Of a stretch of 15,670 nt of DNA, positions 14,303 to 15,670 are shown piece by piece (the first letter of the stretch is position 1; the number at the start of each line of letters is the position of its first letter). The notes under the pieces are model-generated. The model was not told the origin of the DNA. It ran no database searches and saw nothing but the letters and a program-made list of their open reading frames with translations. Made by a program: the position numbers and the translations under genes. Source of the DNA: Actinomycetota bacterium (GTDB lineage Bacteria > Actinomycetota > Thermoleophilia > UBA2241); NCBI GenBank assembly GCA_003132645.1, contig PKYM01000349.1, forward strand, positions 1 to 15,670, written 5' to 3'.

Positions 14303-14912
14303 GCGGGCGGAGCGGGACGCCGCCGACGGCGAGCGCCCCCGAGCGAAACGTCGACAACCCCCACCACTCACGCGAGATCATCGCTCCCCCACTCAATCGC
14401 CGGTGCCGAGGCGCGACAGAACGGCGCGCTGTGTAGGTGAAAAAGCTGGTGGTCGATGCCAAGGCCCGCCTACCTTGTATATGTCCGGCTCTGCCGAGGG
14501 GTTTCAGGCAACCTTGGGGCCGGGTCAGCGGCCTCCACGGCAGCCTCGCAGTCGAGGTGCAGCGCAGAGCCTGTCCCTCACGTTACTTCATGGCGCCACG
14601 TTCTTTGTCTCAGCAGACAGGCTTCACGCAGCCGCTGCGTCGGCGAAGGACTTGCGGTGGTGAGTGCCGAGCGGCGACCAGGACTTTGGTTGCGACGCAC
14701 GGGTCTGCGTGACCTGTGCGTCGCGTGGCGCTGCTGTTGTTCGGCCGCGACCTACGGTGCCGACCCTCCTTCTGCAACTCCGCTGCGCTACGACTCGCCC
14801 CGCAGGCGTGGACGATGAGAGTTCATGCAGCCCCCATGAGGCGGACGGACCTCGCCGGATGGCGCTGCTAGACTGAAAACCGCGATGTCCCACCCGAAGC
14901 AAAGCGCCCCGC
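14303..14912. other. 610-base stretch without a convincing gene
   Basis: Frames present are short, Arg-rich and lack family resemblance or binding sites, so I call no gene. It holds several inverted repeats: CGCCG/CGGCG just after preA (about 14329-14342), TGTCT/AGACA near 14607-14620, ACGCAG/CTGCGT near 14626-14640, and the long hairpin at 14691-14725. A structured RNA or a terminator region for preTA is possible. No tRNA, signal recognition particle RNA or known riboswitch was recognised. Confidence 0.5.
14691..14725. terminator. 15-bp stem with a 5-base loop (terminator or structured RNA)
   Basis: GCGACGCACGGGTC (14692-14705), loop TGCGT, GACCTGTGCGTCGC (14711-14724). Fourteen consecutive pairs include one G-U, and a further T-G pair closes the base. 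No bulges. On the plus strand a short TGCTGTTGTTC tract follows about 8 bases later. It is the most stable hairpin in the window and may end the preTA transcript before the MFS gene. Confidence 0.55.
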
Positions 14913-15670
14913 GTGCCTGAAGGCCAGCCCTCGACCAGCGGCGTCCCAGCGCGCGCCGGCTTCGGCCGCGACCTGTGGCTCACGTTTCTATCGAACCTGC
15001 TGTTCGCGCTGGGACTCGGCCTCTACTACCAGCTCCTGAACGTCTACGCCGTCAAGCAGCTCGGCGCCCCGCGCTTCATGATCGGCGTGCTGGTCGCCAT
15101 CCAGCTCGCCATGACGGCGCTCGGCTACATCCCCGGCGCCTGGGCCGCCGACCACGTCCGCCTCAAGCCGATCATCGTCGCCATCTGGTGGATCACCGTG
15201 CCGACCGCGATCAGCTTCGCGCTGGCGCCGAGCTGGCCGTGGCTCATCCCCGGCTACCTGCTGACCGGCCTGTACATGGCCAACAATCCCGCGCTCAAGG
15301 TCTACATCATGCTCAAGTCGGAGCCGGCCCACATGGCGCGCAACATCTCCTATGTGTTCGCGAGCTTTCCCCTGGGGATGGCCGTCGGGCCGCTCGCCGG
15401 CGGCTGGCTGTGGGCCCACTACGGCATGCGTGTGGTGTTCGCCGTGGCGATCGTCTTCTACATCGCCTCGTCGACCGTCATCAGCCTGATCAAGGACACG
15501 CCCTATCACGCCGCCGGTCAGCCCTGGAAGCTCGCCGACCTGCTCGCGCAGCGCGTCTTTCGGCGCAACCTCATGTTCTTTCTGGGGGGCTTTCTCACCG
15601 TCTACCTGGCGCAGCCGTTCGTGCTGCTCTACCTCTCTCAGGCGCACCATCAGGGCAAGGTGGCGCTCGG
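14913..15670 (+). CDS. MFS-type transporter (partial, C-terminus beyond window edge)
   Basis: 252 codons to the window edge with no stop. After a ~20-residue soluble N-terminus come strongly hydrophobic helices: 'LWLTFLSNLLFALGLGLYY', 'MIGVLVAIQLAMTALGYIPG', then the loop 'AWAADHVRLKP' in the place of the conserved MFS helix 2-3 loop, followed by 'IIVAIWWITVPTAISFALAP'. Helices 5-6 include 'FPLGMAVGPLAGGWLWAHYG', a typical MFS helix 5 signature. The frame is open only from 14877. GTG 14913 is the first sensible start but has no clear ribosome binding site, and a small ATG frame (14885-14920) overlaps it. The substrate cannot be predicted; proximity to preA suggests but does not show a pyrimidine-related solute. 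Confidence 0.85.
   Translation, partial: MPEGQPSTSGVPARAGFGRDLWLTFLSNLLFALGLGLYYQLLNVYAVKQLGAPRFMIGVLVAIQLAMTALGYIPGAWAADHVRLKPIIVAIWWITVPTAISFALAPSWPWLIPGYLLTGLYMANNPALKVYIMLKSEPAHMARNISYVFASFPLGMAVGPLAGGWLWAHYGMRVVFAVAIVFYIASSTVISLIKDTPYHAAGQPWKLADLLAQRVFRRNLMFFLGGFLTVYLAQPFVLLYLSQAHHQGKVAL

Noticed and set aside
12992..14371. 459-codon open frame opposite preA
   Set aside because: Antisense shadow of a confidently identified gene; Arg/Asp/His/Val-rich, without domain resemblance or ribosome site.
14664..14876. 70-codon frame between preA and the MFS gene
   Set aside because: Overlaps the long hairpin, has no convincing ribosome site and no domain.
14988..15650. 220-codon minus-strand frame at the right edge
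   Set aside because: Lies opposite a clear MFS transporter with coherent membrane helices; its own residues are charged and repetitive.

Overview
The window is high-GC DNA with GTG starts, strong GGAGG-type ribosome binding sites, overlapping stop/start codons and an actinobacterial-looking lipoprotein (a Ser-rich stretch right after the lipobox Cys). I infer a high-GC, probably actinobacterial, lineage; nothing in the window fixes the species. No tRNA, rRNA, insertion sequence or CRISPR array was seen.

Left block, minus strand (about 4820 down to 1): a polar amino acid-type ABC uptake operon (substrate-binding lipoprotein, permease, ATPase) runs without gaps into lutA and a truncated lutB (lactate-utilisation Fe-S proteins). 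A promoter with an embedded palindrome lies about 440 bases upstream of the lipoprotein gene. The ATPase has lost, in frame, the segment that should carry its Walker A P-loop, although its Q-loop, signature, Walker B and H-loop remain.

Central block, minus strand (about 10620 down to 4907): a one-helix small membrane protein, an NCS1 nucleobase/hydantoin-type permease, a corrinoid protein, a monomethylamine methyltransferase (MtmB)-like protein with no amber codon, and a cytosine deaminase (CodA) with every catalytic residue in place. I read this as one uptake, corrinoid demethylation and deamination module for an N-methylated pyrimidine or a creatinine/N-methylhydantoin-like ring. The substrate is inferred. 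No methyl acceptor enzyme or corrinoid-reactivating protein is inside the window.

Right block, plus strand (10816 to 15670): a divergent promoter begins transcription at a PyrR-binding-type RNA hairpin. Its 3' stem holds the ribosome binding site of an 8-codon leader peptide, whose stop codon lies in the loop of an intrinsic terminator. This has the architecture of coupled translation/transcription attenuation by PyrR. It is followed by a small Cys-rich protein, then preT and preA (dihydropyrimidine dehydrogenase, overlapping by ATGA, possibly leaderless), a 610-base non-coding stretch with a very stable hairpin, and the first part of an MFS transporter.

Taken together, the centre and right describe nucleobase-like ring uptake, demethylation, deamination and reduction around a pyrimidine-sensing leader. 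The left block handles amino-acid-like solutes and lactate oxidation.
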